From [Clostridium] aerotolerans DSM 5434 (GTDB taxonomy: Bacteria; Bacillota; Clostridia; Lachnospirales; Lachnospiraceae), in NCBI RefSeq assembly GCF_000687555.1, contig NZ_JHWJ01000004.1, positions 62,001-126,000 on the forward strand: a stretch of DNA of 64,000 bases. Direction: 5' to 3'. Each line of letters opens with the position of its first letter. Position 1 is the stretch's first letter. Below are positions 1 to 7,580 of this stretch, one piece after another. The notes beneath the pieces are model-generated. The model did not search any database. It was given only the letters and a program-made list of their open reading frames with translations, and had not been told where the DNA came from. Both the position numbers and the translations under genes were made by a program.

Positions 1-573
1 GATTTCTTAAGTTCCTCGAGGGAGGAAGGAAGCTGGGATTACGGATATCTCCATCCGGCGAATGGTATTTTTACCGTAGTGGGAGATGAGTTATATTTTT
101 ATTATTCCGCATTTTCAGGAGAATCCCCCAAATTCGGCAGTCATAAATATTCCGGAGGGGCAGTAGGCGTTGCCAAGTTAAGACGGGATGGGTTTGCCGC
201 AATGAAAGCCTTAGATTCAGAAGGTTCCCTGACAACAGAAGTTTTAAAATATCAGGGAGAGTTTCTGTTTGTAAATGCAGACTGTGCCGGAGGAAGCCTG
301 GCTGCCGAGATTTTGGATATGGATGGAAATGTAATTCCTGGGTACTCCAAAGAAGAGTGTTGCCTGATGAGGGAAGATGCAACGAAATTCCGCATAAAAT
401 GGCAAGATAAACAGAGCTTAAAAGACCTCGATCAGGACAAAATAAGAGTGAGATTTATTTTAAATGATGCTTCTATTTTCGCTTTCTGGATAACAGACAG
501 TGAAGAAGGAAAAAGTCACGGCTATCTTGGGGCAGGATCTCCAGAACTTAAGAATGGAACCAAAGATGACTAA
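1..573 (+). CDS. C-terminal part of a glycosidase-like beta-propeller protein (5' end outside window)
   Basis: The reading frame is open from base 1, so the start lies upstream; the visible part is about 190 residues. It contains a GDELYFYYSAF stretch, then LRRDGFAAM, and a later beta-rich section (LFVNADCAGG, EILDMDGNVIPG). This order is typical of the last propeller blades and the C-terminal beta-sandwich of proteins related to GH32/GH43-like glycosidases. I infer a sugar-related role. No catalytic residue can be judged because the N-terminal part is missing. It ends 48 bases before the YiaK-like gene and may share its transcript. Confidence 0.55.
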   Translation, partial: DFLSSSREEGSWDYGYLHPANGIFTVVGDELYFYYSAFSGESPKFGSHKYSGGAVGVAKLRRDGFAAMKALDSEGSLTTEVLKYQGEFLFVNADCAGGSLAAEILDMDGNVIPGYSKEECCLMREDATKFRIKWQDKQSLKDLDQDKIRVRFILNDASIFAFWITDSEEGKSHGYLGAGSPELKNGTKDD

Positions 574-621
574 AACCAGCACATATTACTACGGATTACG
601 TGCTGACAGGGAGAGTGATAA

Positions 622-1626
622 ATGATGAGAGTTCCGTATGATACAATGGTAAATGAATTTAAAAGAGTCCTTGAAAAAAAAGGGTTTCAAAAAGAACGGG
701 CAGAAGCTGCAGCCGTGATTTTCGCTCAGAACAGCCTTGCAGGTGTTGCTTCTCATGGGTTGAACCGGTTTCCAAGAGTAGTGGAATATTTGGAAAAGGG
801 TGAGATTGATCCGGATATTACAGCCGAGTGCGAGCTGCAATTAGGAGCACTGGAACGCTGGAATGGCCATAGAGGCTTTGGCCCGCTGAATGCAAAGCTT
901 GCGATGGACAGAGCCTGTGAATTGGCAAAGCAATATGGAGTTGGTATCGTGGCTCTGGGAAATAACAATCATTGGATGCGTGGGGGAAGCTACGGATTTC
1001 AGGCGGCTGACCAAGGCTGCATCGGAATCTGCTGGTCCAATACATGTGCGAATATGCCGGCATGGGGTGGTATGGATAAGAAGATTGGTAACAATCCAAT
1101 TATTTTCGCGGTCCCAAGAAGCAGTGGAGAGCATGTGGTCATCGACTGTGCTGTGTCCCAGTTTTCCTATGGTAAGCTGGAGGAGTACAGACTAAAGGGA
1201 CAAAATCTTCCTGTACCTGGAGGATATGATACAAAGGGAAATTTAAGCTCGGATCCGGCAGAGATTGAAAAAAGCTGGAGAGTTCTTCCTATGGGATACT
1301 GGAAGGGAAGTGGAATTTCAATTGCCCTTGATTTAATTGGTACCGTTCTAACCAATGGAAATCCGGTGCATATCATAGATACGTTTGGAGATGAAGTTGG
1401 TCTTACACAGGTGATGATAGCAATCGATCCTTCAAAAGCAAACTCTATGGAGCTAACCGATAAAATTGTAGACGATATTATAGCGGATATCAAGTCCTCT
1501 GTACCAGTAGAGGAAAATGGAAAGGTGCTGTATCCCGGAGAGCCGGAAGCCATAGCCATAAAGGAAAATATGGAAAAAGGCATCCCCGTTGCGGAAGAAA
1601 AGTGGAATCAAGTACTTGCCATGTAG
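622..1626 (+). CDS. dlgD: 2,3-diketo-L-gulonate reductase-like oxidoreductase (Ldh_2 family)
   Basis: The 334-residue protein belongs to the malate/L-lactate dehydrogenase (Ldh_2) family, which uses NAD(P)H to reduce 2-keto acids. It resembles E. coli YiaK/DlgD closely along its whole length (332 residues there): SHGVNRFPR appears as SHGLNRFPR, NANHWMRGGSYG as NNNHWMRGGSYG, and LPMGYWKGSG is identical. The SHG histidine near residue 50 and the NHWMRGG loop are the family's substrate and cofactor residues. YiaK reduces 2,3-diketo-L-gulonate to 3-keto-L-gulonate. Here the substrate is inferred, and ureidoglycolate- or lactate-type activity is less likely. The start is the ATG at 622 after a GGGAGAG ribosome site; a second ATG follows at once. 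A hairpin terminator comes right after the gene. Confidence 0.82.
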   Translation: MMRVPYDTMVNEFKRVLEKKGFQKERAEAAAVIFAQNSLAGVASHGLNRFPRVVEYLEKGEIDPDITAECELQLGALERWNGHRGFGPLNAKLAMDRACELAKQYGVGIVALGNNNHWMRGGSYGFQAADQGCIGICWSNTCANMPAWGGMDKKIGNNPIIFAVPRSSGEHVVIDCAVSQFSYGKLEEYRLKGQNLPVPGGYDTKGNLSSDPAEIEKSWRVLPMGYWKGSGISIALDLIGTVLTNGNPVHIIDTFGDEVGLTQVMIAIDPSKANSMELTDKIVDDIIADIKSSVPVEENGKVLYPGEPEAIAIKENMEKGIPVAEEKWNQVLAM

Positions 1627-1654
1627 TAAGGTTTATAAAGATGTAATAAGAGTG

Positions 1655-1699
1655 CCCGGAACAGATCATTTAACGGATATCTGTTTCGGGTATTTTTTT
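1655..1699 (+). terminator. Intrinsic terminator after dlgD-like gene
   Basis: A 12-base stem (1655-1666 with 1679-1690, one G-T pair) with a 12-base loop is followed by TATTTTTTT. It separates the reductase gene from the cobalt transporter genes. Confidence 0.88.
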
Positions 1700-1747
1700 G
1701 CATTTTCCCAAATAGGAAACCTACTTGCTATTATTTATGAACCGCAA

Positions 1748-1776
1748 TTGCACAATTACATCTTATGACGTATAAT
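1748..1776 (+). promoter_or_regulatory. Sigma-A type promoter for cbiQO
   Basis: TTGCAC, a 17-base spacer and a perfect TATAAT at 1771-1776 lie just upstream of cbiQ. The expected start of transcription is about 1783, only about 20 bases before the cbiQ start codon. This leaves no room for a cobalamin riboswitch, so cbiQO should not respond to B12 through a leader. Confidence 0.75.
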
Positions 1777-1801
1777 CAGCCTTGGAAAGGAGGTGAGAAC
1801 G

Positions 1802-2569
1802 ATGGAAACCATTGATCATTATGCGTATGCATCTCGTATGAGAGGTATCAATCCACAATTGAAAGCAGCTGTGGCCATGGGGACTCTTATATTATGCATT
1901 GGGGCGGACCGCTTCTGGGTATCAGTGACGGTACTTCTTACGATGTCTGCAGTTATCTTATGGGGAGGGGGACTTACCTTTTTAAAGTATATAAATCTTC
2001 TTAAAATACCCCTTGGTTTTCTCATCCTGGGGACGGTTGCCATTGTGATTGAAATATCTTCAAGGCCATTTGGTTACGTGTTGTTTCATGGATTCGGGCA
2101 TTATGTTTGGGTATCAAAAGAGGGAGGCGTGACGGCTCTTAAACTGGTCTTAAAGGCAATTGGAGCATTAAGTGCCATGTATATGCTGGTTCTTTCTACT
2201 CCAGCCAGTGAGATTATCGGTGTCTTAAAGGACCTCCGTGTGCCAAAGTTAATAATAGAGCTGATGCACATGATCTACCGGTTCATTTTTGTTATGACGG
2301 ATACCCAGCGCCTTATGAAGCAGGCGGCTGTATCAAGACTTGGCTACCAGGATTTTAAAACCTCATGCCGGACGTTTGGAAGCAGTGCAGGAAATCTGTT
2401 TGTGGTATCCCTAAAGAGGGCAGGGACTTATTACGATGCTATGACAGCCAGGTGTTACGATGGAGAGCTATTATTTCTATCAGAGGAAAAAGGGGTCAGA
2501 CCGTGGCAGGTTATGGCTGCCCTAAGTTATTTCCTGATTCTCATTCTGATTTACATACTGGTACCATAA
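1802..2569 (+). CDS. cbiQ: Cobalt ECF transporter T component CbiQ
   Basis: This 255-residue membrane protein is the transmembrane coupling subunit of an energy-coupling-factor transporter. It links the CbiO ATPase to the substrate-binding CbiMN. Visible features are about five hydrophobic segments, the family N-terminal region (DHYAY, RGINPQLK) and a cytoplasmic region with the Ala-Arg-Gly-like motifs of T components (RLGYQDFKTSCRTFG, MTARCYDGEL). A GTG at 1793 is in frame but sits inside the AAAGGAGG ribosome site; the ATG at 1802 has correct spacing and is chosen. The cbiO gene follows after 17 bases. CbiMN are encoded 1.2 kb downstream behind a separate promoter and riboswitch. Confidence 0.9.
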   Translation: METIDHYAYASRMRGINPQLKAAVAMGTLILCIGADRFWVSVTVLLTMSAVILWGGGLTFLKYINLLKIPLGFLILGTVAIVIEISSRPFGYVLFHGFGHYVWVSKEGGVTALKLVLKAIGALSAMYMLVLSTPASEIIGVLKDLRVPKLIIELMHMIYRFIFVMTDTQRLMKQAAVSRLGYQDFKTSCRTFGSSAGNLFVVSLKRAGTYYDAMTARCYDGELLFLSEEKGVRPWQVMAALSYFLILILIYILVP

Positions 2570-2586
2570 GAGAAAGAAGGTATGCG

Positions 2587-3426
2587 ATGGAAGATGTACT
2601 ATTAAAAGCGGAGGGGATTCGTTATTCCTACGGTCAGGAAAAAGAAGCTTTAAAAGGGATTGACCTGACTGTGCAAAGAGGGGAAAAGGTTGCAGTGCTT
2701 GGTTCCAATGGAGCTGGAAAATCTACCTTATTTTTGACTCTTAACGGCGTTCTTACTCCAGATGGGGGTAAAATCGCTTATAAGGGAAAGGAAATCGGGA
2801 GGAAGAACATTCAGGAGCTTCGTAAAAATGTTGGAATCGTATTTCAGGATGCAGATAACCAGATCATAGCATCAACGGTTTTTTCTGAGGTCTCCTTTGG
2901 CCCCATGAATTTAAGGCTTCCAAAAGAGGAAGTTAAAAAGCGGGTTCATTCTGCACTGGCGGCCATGAATCTGACTGGAATGGAGGAGAGGCCTCCTCAC
3001 TATTTAAGCGGAGGGGAGAAAAAGCGGGTGAGCATTGCGGATATCATTGCCATGGAACCAGAGATGATTCTGTTTGATGAACCGACGGCTTCTCTTGATC
3101 CGGTCAATGTGGTGATGTTAAAGGAAGTTCTGGATGAGTTGTCTGATTTGGGGAAAACTCTTCTCATTTCCACACATGATGTGGATTTCGCCTTTCAGTG
3201 GGCAGAGCGTGCTCTGGTTTTTTCGGGAGGTCGATTGATTGCAGACGGTCCCATAAGAGAGGTATTTGATTCTCCTGCGGTATTGGAAGAAGCAAATTTA
3301 AGAAAGCCAGTGATTTTAGAGGTATTTGAAAGTCTGGTAAGACATGGAGTCTTACAAAAGGATGCCATCTGTCCCAGGCATGCAAAGGAGCTTGAGGCGA
3401 TGTTGGCAGCAGTATCTGGCAAATGA
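2587..3426 (+). CDS. cbiO: Cobalt ECF transporter ATPase CbiO
   Basis: This 279-residue ATPase drives cobalt uptake with CbiQ and CbiMN. It has a Walker A motif (GSNGAGKST, about residues 39-47), a Q-loop (VFQDADNQI), the ABC signature LSGGEKKR, Walker B ILFDEPTASLD and the switch histidine (STHDVDF). The frame is open further upstream into cbiQ, but homology begins at the ATG at 2587, which follows an AGAAAGAAGG ribosome site. It is translated with cbiQ as one unit. Nickel or biotin-type ECF ATPases look similar; the neighbouring cbiQ and cbiMN decide for cobalt. Confidence 0.9.
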   Translation: MEDVLLKAEGIRYSYGQEKEALKGIDLTVQRGEKVAVLGSNGAGKSTLFLTLNGVLTPDGGKIAYKGKEIGRKNIQELRKNVGIVFQDADNQIIASTVFSEVSFGPMNLRLPKEEVKKRVHSALAAMNLTGMEERPPHYLSGGEKKRVSIADIIAMEPEMILFDEPTASLDPVNVVMLKEVLDELSDLGKTLLISTHDVDFAFQWAERALVFSGGRLIADGPIREVFDSPAVLEEANLRKPVILEVFESLVRHGVLQKDAICPRHAKELEAMLAAVSGK

Positions 3427-3433
3427 AAATAAT

Positions 3434-3462
3434 TTGACAGAATATGGTATTAAGGCTAAAAT
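3434..3462 (+). promoter_or_regulatory. Sigma-A type promoter for the cobalamin riboswitch and cbiMN
   Basis: A perfect TTGACA (3434-3439), a 17-base spacer and TAAAAT (3457-3462) lie right after the cbiO stop and immediately upstream of the riboswitch aptamer. This gives cbiMN a transcript start independent of cbiQO. Confidence 0.82.
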
Positions 3463-3476
3463 AAGAGAGTATTTTG

Positions 3477-3685
3477 TGAAAGGTGCCTGTGAAAATTCTC
3501 CGCAGGATAATAGGGAAAAGGGTGAGAATCCCTTACGGTCCCGCCGCTGTAAATGTGGAGCACAGTTCCATACATCACTGGGAAACTGGGAAGAGGAACT
3601 GCTGTGAGGATGCATGAGTCAGAAGACCTGCCTTTCATTTCGCTGCGCGCCGGTTACGAGCGATGACCGGTGCGGGGGATTTTTT
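3477..3685 (+). ncRNA. Cobalamin riboswitch with terminator expression platform
   Basis: The leader holds the conserved parts of the cobalamin aptamer in order: AATAGGGAA, GGGTGAGAATCCC, the B12 box ACGGTCCCGCCGCTGT and a late GAAGACCTGCC. The ends pair as P1 (TGAAAGG at 3477 with CCTTTCA at 3631-3637). A terminator hairpin follows (3646-3654 with 3666-3674, then a T run). In this family, B12 binding favours termination, so cbiMN would be off when cobalamin is plentiful. The 350-base gap between cbiO and cbiM is fully accounted for by promoter, riboswitch and terminator. Confidence 0.93.
3646..3685 (+). terminator. Riboswitch-controlled terminator upstream of cbiM
   Basis: CGCGCCGGT pairs with ACCGGTGCG (one G-T pair) around an 11-base loop and is followed by GGGGATTTTTT. 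It lies between the aptamer and cbiM, where an expression platform is expected. Confidence 0.85.
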
Positions 3686-3776
3686 GTGGTACAAAGGATT
3701 CCCTTAAAGAGCGCCTGTCTGATGAGTGGGAATCGTCGGATGTAAGGTGCTTATTTTATTGGAAGGAGAATAACAA

Positions 3777-4526
3777 ATGAGTAAGAAAGAAAAAAGTATC
3801 ATGAAGCTTGCAACCGCATTTGCACTGGCTTTTGGAATTGTTCCAAGTGCCTTTGCCATGCATATTATGGAGGGGTATCTGCCGGTGAAATACTGTATTG
3901 CCTGGGGAGCAATCTGTGTACCATTTCTGGCAGCGGGATTTTTCTCCATTAAGAAGACCCTTCGGGAGAATCGGAAAGCAATGACAATCCTTGCCATGTC
4001 AGGTGCATTTGTCTTTGTGATTTCCTCCTTAAAGATTCCGTCTGTCACAGGGAGCTGTTCCCATATGACAGGGACCGGCCTTGGAGCTATCCTGTTTGGG
4101 CCGTCGGCGGTCGGCATTCTTGGAATCATTGTTTTGATTTTCCAGGCTATCTTGCTGGCGCACGGAGGACTTACCACCCTTGGGGCTAATACCTTCTCCA
4201 TGGCGATTGCAGGACCTTTCGTGTCTTTTGGTATATATAAGTTGTGCAGAGGCTTAAAGGTCAATAAGCTTGTCAGCGTATTCCTGGCTGCCATGTTGGG
4301 TGATCTCTTTACATACTGCGTGACCAGCATTCAGCTTGCCCTTGCCTATCCATCAGAGGTTGGCGGTGTAGGGGCTTCTGCTATTAAGTTCTTAGGAGTA
4401 TTTGCACCGACTCAGCTTCCTCTTGCAATCATTGAGGGAATCCTCACAGCTGTGATTGTTATGACTCTTGAGACTTATGCACTTCCAGAGTTAAAGTCAA
4501 TCGGATTTTCCAAGGAGGTGGGTTAA
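3777..4526 (+). CDS. cbiM: Cobalt ECF transporter substrate-binding membrane subunit CbiM
   Basis: This 249-residue protein is the S component that binds Co2+. A signal-like N-terminal hydrophobic segment ends in AFA, followed by the diagnostic MHIMEG, whose first residues after processing coordinate the metal. Further family motifs are [12 protein letters not shown] and [14 protein letters not shown]. About six to seven membrane segments are visible. The ATG at 3777 follows GGAAGGAG. It is the first gene behind the cobalamin riboswitch and is followed one base later by cbiN. Confidence 0.95.
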   Translation: MSKKEKSIMKLATAFALAFGIVPSAFAMHIMEGYLPVKYCIAWGAICVPFLAAGFFSIKKTLRENRKAMTILAMSGAFVFVISSLKIPSVTGSCSHMTGTGLGAILFGPSAVGILGIIVLIFQAILLAHGGLTTLGANTFSMAIAGPFVSFGIYKLCRGLKVNKLVSVFLAAMLGDLFTYCVTSIQLALAYPSEVGGVGASAIKFLGVFAPTQLPLAIIEGILTAVIVMTLETYALPELKSIGFSKEVG

Positions 4527-4527
4527 G

Positions 4528-4845
4528 ATGACAAAGAAGAATAAAAAGATTATGGCGGTGCTGCTACTTCTCGTGTGCCTCATTGCAGTCATTCCTCTCT
4601 TTGCGATCAAGGGAGCGGAGTTTGGCGGTTCTGATGACGCAGGAAGCCAGATGATTTCTGAGATTCGCGGAACAGAATATGAGCCATGGTTCACTCCGGT
4701 GCTGGAGACTATGATCGGCGGAGAGCTTCCCGGAGAAGTGGAGAGCCTGATTTTCTGTCTTCAGACAGGAATCGGAGTGGGAGTTCTGGCATTTTTCATG
4801 GGGCGGTTTGTGGAACGGAAAAAATGGCAGGAAAAGCAGAGCTAA
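4528..4845 (+). CDS. cbiN: Cobalt transport accessory protein CbiN
   Basis: This 105-residue protein has two membrane segments (about residues 8-28 and 75-95) around an extracellular loop with GAEFGGSDD and the pattern EYEPWFTPVLE. These are typical of CbiN, which loads Co2+ into CbiM. It starts immediately after cbiM with an AAGGAGG ribosome site inside the cbiM end, so the two are co-translated. A terminator follows, closing the riboswitch-controlled unit. Confidence 0.92.
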   Translation: MTKKNKKIMAVLLLLVCLIAVIPLFAIKGAEFGGSDDAGSQMISEIRGTEYEPWFTPVLETMIGGELPGEVESLIFCLQTGIGVGVLAFFMGRFVERKKWQEKQS

Positions 4846-4866
4846 AGAATAAAATATTTATAAATC

Positions 4867-4901
4867 AGGGGGTAATCGCAGTTTATGCGGTGCCCCCTTT
4901 T
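4867..4901 (+). terminator. Intrinsic terminator after cbiN
   Basis: AGGGGG at 4867 pairs with CCCCCT near 4893-4898 as the outer stem, with additional imperfect inner pairing, and a short T run (TTTT) follows. Confidence 0.7.
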
Positions 4902-4953
4902 CGAAACTACAGGAAAATGGTATACTAATCCTATCTTTAATTTGAGGTGATGA

Positions 4954-5712
4954 ATGATGAAAAAAATGATTTCCTGGAATGTAAATGGCCTTCGTGCCTG
5001 TGTGGAGAAGGGATTTTTGGATTATTTTAATGAAGTGGATGCAGATGTATTTTGTATCCAGGAAAGTAAGCTGCAGGAAGGACAGATCGATCTTCCGACC
5101 CCAGGCTATTATCAGTACTGGAATTATGCGGAGAAAAAGGGCTATTCCGGAACTGCTATTTATACTAAGGACGAGCCTATTTCCGTTGCTTACGGAATTG
5201 GGGAAGAGGAGCACGACAAAGAAGGCAGAGTCATTGCGGCAGAATTTGAAGATTATTATGTGGTTACCTGCTATACTCCTAATTCCCAGAATGAGCTGGC
5301 AAGACTTCCTTACCGCATGACCTGGGAGGAAGCATTTCTTGCTTATTTGAAAAAGCTGGAGGAGAAAAAGCCAGTGATCTTCTGCGGGGACTTAAATGTG
5401 GCCCATAAAGAGATTGACTTAAAGAACCCAAAGACCAACCGGAAAAATGCAGGCTTTACCGATGAAGAGAGAGAGAAGTTTTCCAATCTCATTGGTGCTG
5501 GCTTTATTGATACGTACCGCTATTTTTATCCGGATCAGGAGGAAGTATATTCCTGGTGGTCTTATCGGTTCAGTGCCAGACAAAAGAATGCAGGGTGGCG
5601 TATTGACTATTTCTGCGTTTCAGAAAGCTTAGAGGACAGGCTTGTAAGTGCGGCCATCCATACAGAGGTACTTGGTTCAGACCACTGCCCGGTGGAGCTT
5701 GTGATCCGCTAA
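4954..5712 (+). CDS. xth: Exodeoxyribonuclease III (AP endonuclease)
   Basis: This 252-residue protein is a Mg2+-dependent exonuclease III of the EEP superfamily, acting in base excision repair on abasic sites. Visible motifs are [10 protein letters not shown] at the N terminus, the metal-binding Glu in [18 protein letters not shown], the tyrosine-bearing [15 protein letters not shown], the [18 protein letters not shown] region and the catalytic SDHCPVEL near the end. Length is normal for the family. Two ATGs in tandem (4954 and 4957) follow TTGAGGTGATG. It stands alone between two terminator- or SD-defined units. Confidence 0.95.
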   Translation: MMKKMISWNVNGLRACVEKGFLDYFNEVDADVFCIQESKLQEGQIDLPTPGYYQYWNYAEKKGYSGTAIYTKDEPISVAYGIGEEEHDKEGRVIAAEFEDYYVVTCYTPNSQNELARLPYRMTWEEAFLAYLKKLEEKKPVIFCGDLNVAHKEIDLKNPKTNRKNAGFTDEEREKFSNLIGAGFIDTYRYFYPDQEEVYSWWSYRFSARQKNAGWRIDYFCVSESLEDRLVSAAIHTEVLGSDHCPVELVIR

Positions 5713-5739
5713 AGGACAGACAGGAGAAAAGGATAAGGA

Positions 5740-7551
5740 ATGAATTTACTGACGATTGAGCATTTAACAAAATCATATACAGAACGGCTATTGTTTGATG
5801 ACACCAGCTTCAGCATCAACGAAGGAGAGAAGATTGGTCTCATCGGCATCAATGGCACGGGAAAATCCACGCTTCTTAAAATCGTTGCAGGACTTGAGGT
5901 GCCGGATGAGGGAAATGTGGTAAAGGGAAGAAACTTGGACATTCGGTTTTTATCCCAGAATCCCATTTTTCACGAAGGGGATACCATCATAGAAAGCATT
6001 GTCCGGGAAAATGAAGGGCATGACCACGTGTGGGATTTGGAGAGCCAGGCAAAGGCAATGCTGACCAGACTGGGCTTTACTGACTTTGATTCTAAAGTGG
6101 AGACTTTATCCGGGGGACAGAGAAAGAGGGTCGCTTTAGTAAGCGTTCTTCTGTCTACAGTTGATATTTTAGTTCTTGACGAGCCGACCAACCACTTGGA
6201 CAGCAGCATGGCAGACTGGCTGGAGGATTATCTGCGCCGCTTTAAAGGGGCTCTTCTTATGGTAACCCATGACCGGTATTTTCTTGACAGCGTGACCAAC
6301 CGGATTGTTGAGCTGGATAAGGGAAAGCTATACAGCTATCAGGCCAATTACGAAGGCTATTTAAAGCTTAAGGCAGAGCGTATGGATATGGCCGTTGCCA
6401 GCGAGAGAAAGCGCCAGTCCATACTTCGTGTGGAGCTTGAATGGATGCAGCGTGGAGCAAGAGCCCGTTCTACCAAGCAGAAGGCGCATATTGAACGGTA
6501 TGAGACGCTCCGTGACCAGAAGGGCCTGGAATTTGATCAGACCGTGGAACTGGATTCCATTTCCAGCCGTCTGGGACGAACTACGGTGGAGCTTGAAAAT
6601 ATATGTAAGGCCTATGGTGATAAGGTTCTTATGAAGGACTTTACCTATATCTTTTTAAAGAATGACCGTATCGGCATTATCGGGCCTAACGGAAGCGGAA
6701 AATCTACGCTGATGAAGATCATCGCTGGATGGCAGGAAGCGGATTCCGGTACGATCACCGTGGGACAGACGGTTAAAATGGGGTATTTCTCCCAGGAGAG
6801 CGAAGACATGGATGGCAGTGTAAAGGTCATCGATTACATTCGAAATGTGGCTGAGTATGTAAAAACAAAGGACGGAAGCATCAGCGCTTCTCAGATGTTA
6901 GAGCGTTTCCTGTTCCCGTCAAGCGTTCAATATACCACCGTAGAAAAGCTCTCAGGTGGAGAAAAACGAAGACTTTATCTCCTACGGATTCTTATGGAAG
7001 CACCCAATGTACTGCTTCTTGATGAGCCTACCAATGATCTTGATATTCAGACTCTGACTATTTTAGAGGATTATCTGGACAGCTTTTTAGGAATTGTAAT
7101 TACGGTTTCCCATGACCGGTATTTCCTGGACCGTGTGGTGCGGCGTATCTTTGCCTTTGAAGGCGATGGCAGGGTGACTCAGTATGAGGGCGGCTTTACC
7201 GATTATCAGGCGGCTTATGAAGCAAAGAACCCAGAGGGAACGGAATCAAAGGACGGAGCTTTAAAGAAGGCTGAAAGCGGCGAGAAAAAGAAGCAGGAAA
7301 AGCCAAAATCAGAACGAAAGCTTAAATTCTCCTTTAAGGAACAAAAAGAATGGGATACCATTGAAGATGAAATCGGTGCCTTGGAAGAGGCTCTGGAAGG
7401 GCTGGAGGTCGAGATGGCTGAAGCAGCCAGAGATTACAGCAAGTTAAATGCCCTGATGAAGGAAAAGACGGAAAAAGAACAGCTTCTGGAAGAGAAAATG
7501 GAACGCTGGATGTACTTAAATGAACTGGCAGAGCAAATCAACAACCAGTAA
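5740..7551 (+). CDS. uup: ABC-F family ATPase, Uup type
   Basis: This soluble protein of 603 residues has two ABC domains and no membrane segment. Domain 1 carries GINGTGKST, LSGGQRKRV and LVLDEPTNHLD; domain 2 carries GPNGSGKST, LSGGEKRRL and LLLDEPTNDLD. The linker has the Uup-like WMQRGARARSTKQKA pattern. After the second ABC domain there is a charged stretch (ESGEKKKQEKPKSER) and a C-terminal coiled coil of about 80 residues, as in Uup. Such proteins act on ribosomes or on branched DNA. An antibiotic-resistance role is possible but not supported by the short linker. It starts 27 bases after xth with an AGGAGAAAAGG site. Confidence 0.88.
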   Translation: MNLLTIEHLTKSYTERLLFDDTSFSINEGEKIGLIGINGTGKSTLLKIVAGLEVPDEGNVVKGRNLDIRFLSQNPIFHEGDTIIESIVRENEGHDHVWDLESQAKAMLTRLGFTDFDSKVETLSGGQRKRVALVSVLLSTVDILVLDEPTNHLDSSMADWLEDYLRRFKGALLMVTHDRYFLDSVTNRIVELDKGKLYSYQANYEGYLKLKAERMDMAVASERKRQSILRVELEWMQRGARARSTKQKAHIERYETLRDQKGLEFDQTVELDSISSRLGRTTVELENICKAYGDKVLMKDFTYIFLKNDRIGIIGPNGSGKSTLMKIIAGWQEADSGTITVGQTVKMGYFSQESEDMDGSVKVIDYIRNVAEYVKTKDGSISASQMLERFLFPSSVQYTTVEKLSGGEKRRLYLLRILMEAPNVLLLDEPTNDLDIQTLTILEDYLDSFLGIVITVSHDRYFLDRVVRRIFAFEGDGRVTQYEGGFTDYQAAYEAKNPEGTESKDGALKKAESGEKKKQEKPKSERKLKFSFKEQKEWDTIEDEIGALEEALEGLEVEMAEAARDYSKLNALMKEKTEKEQLLEEKMERWMYLNELAEQINNQ

Positions 7552-7580
7552 AGGGGACGAAGTGGCAGAGGAGAAGATGT

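Noticed and set aside
3344-3615. Open frames on both strands across the cbiO end and the cobalamin riboswitch
   Set aside because: The region is explained by the cbiO end, promoter and conserved riboswitch; the frames have no ribosome site or domain.
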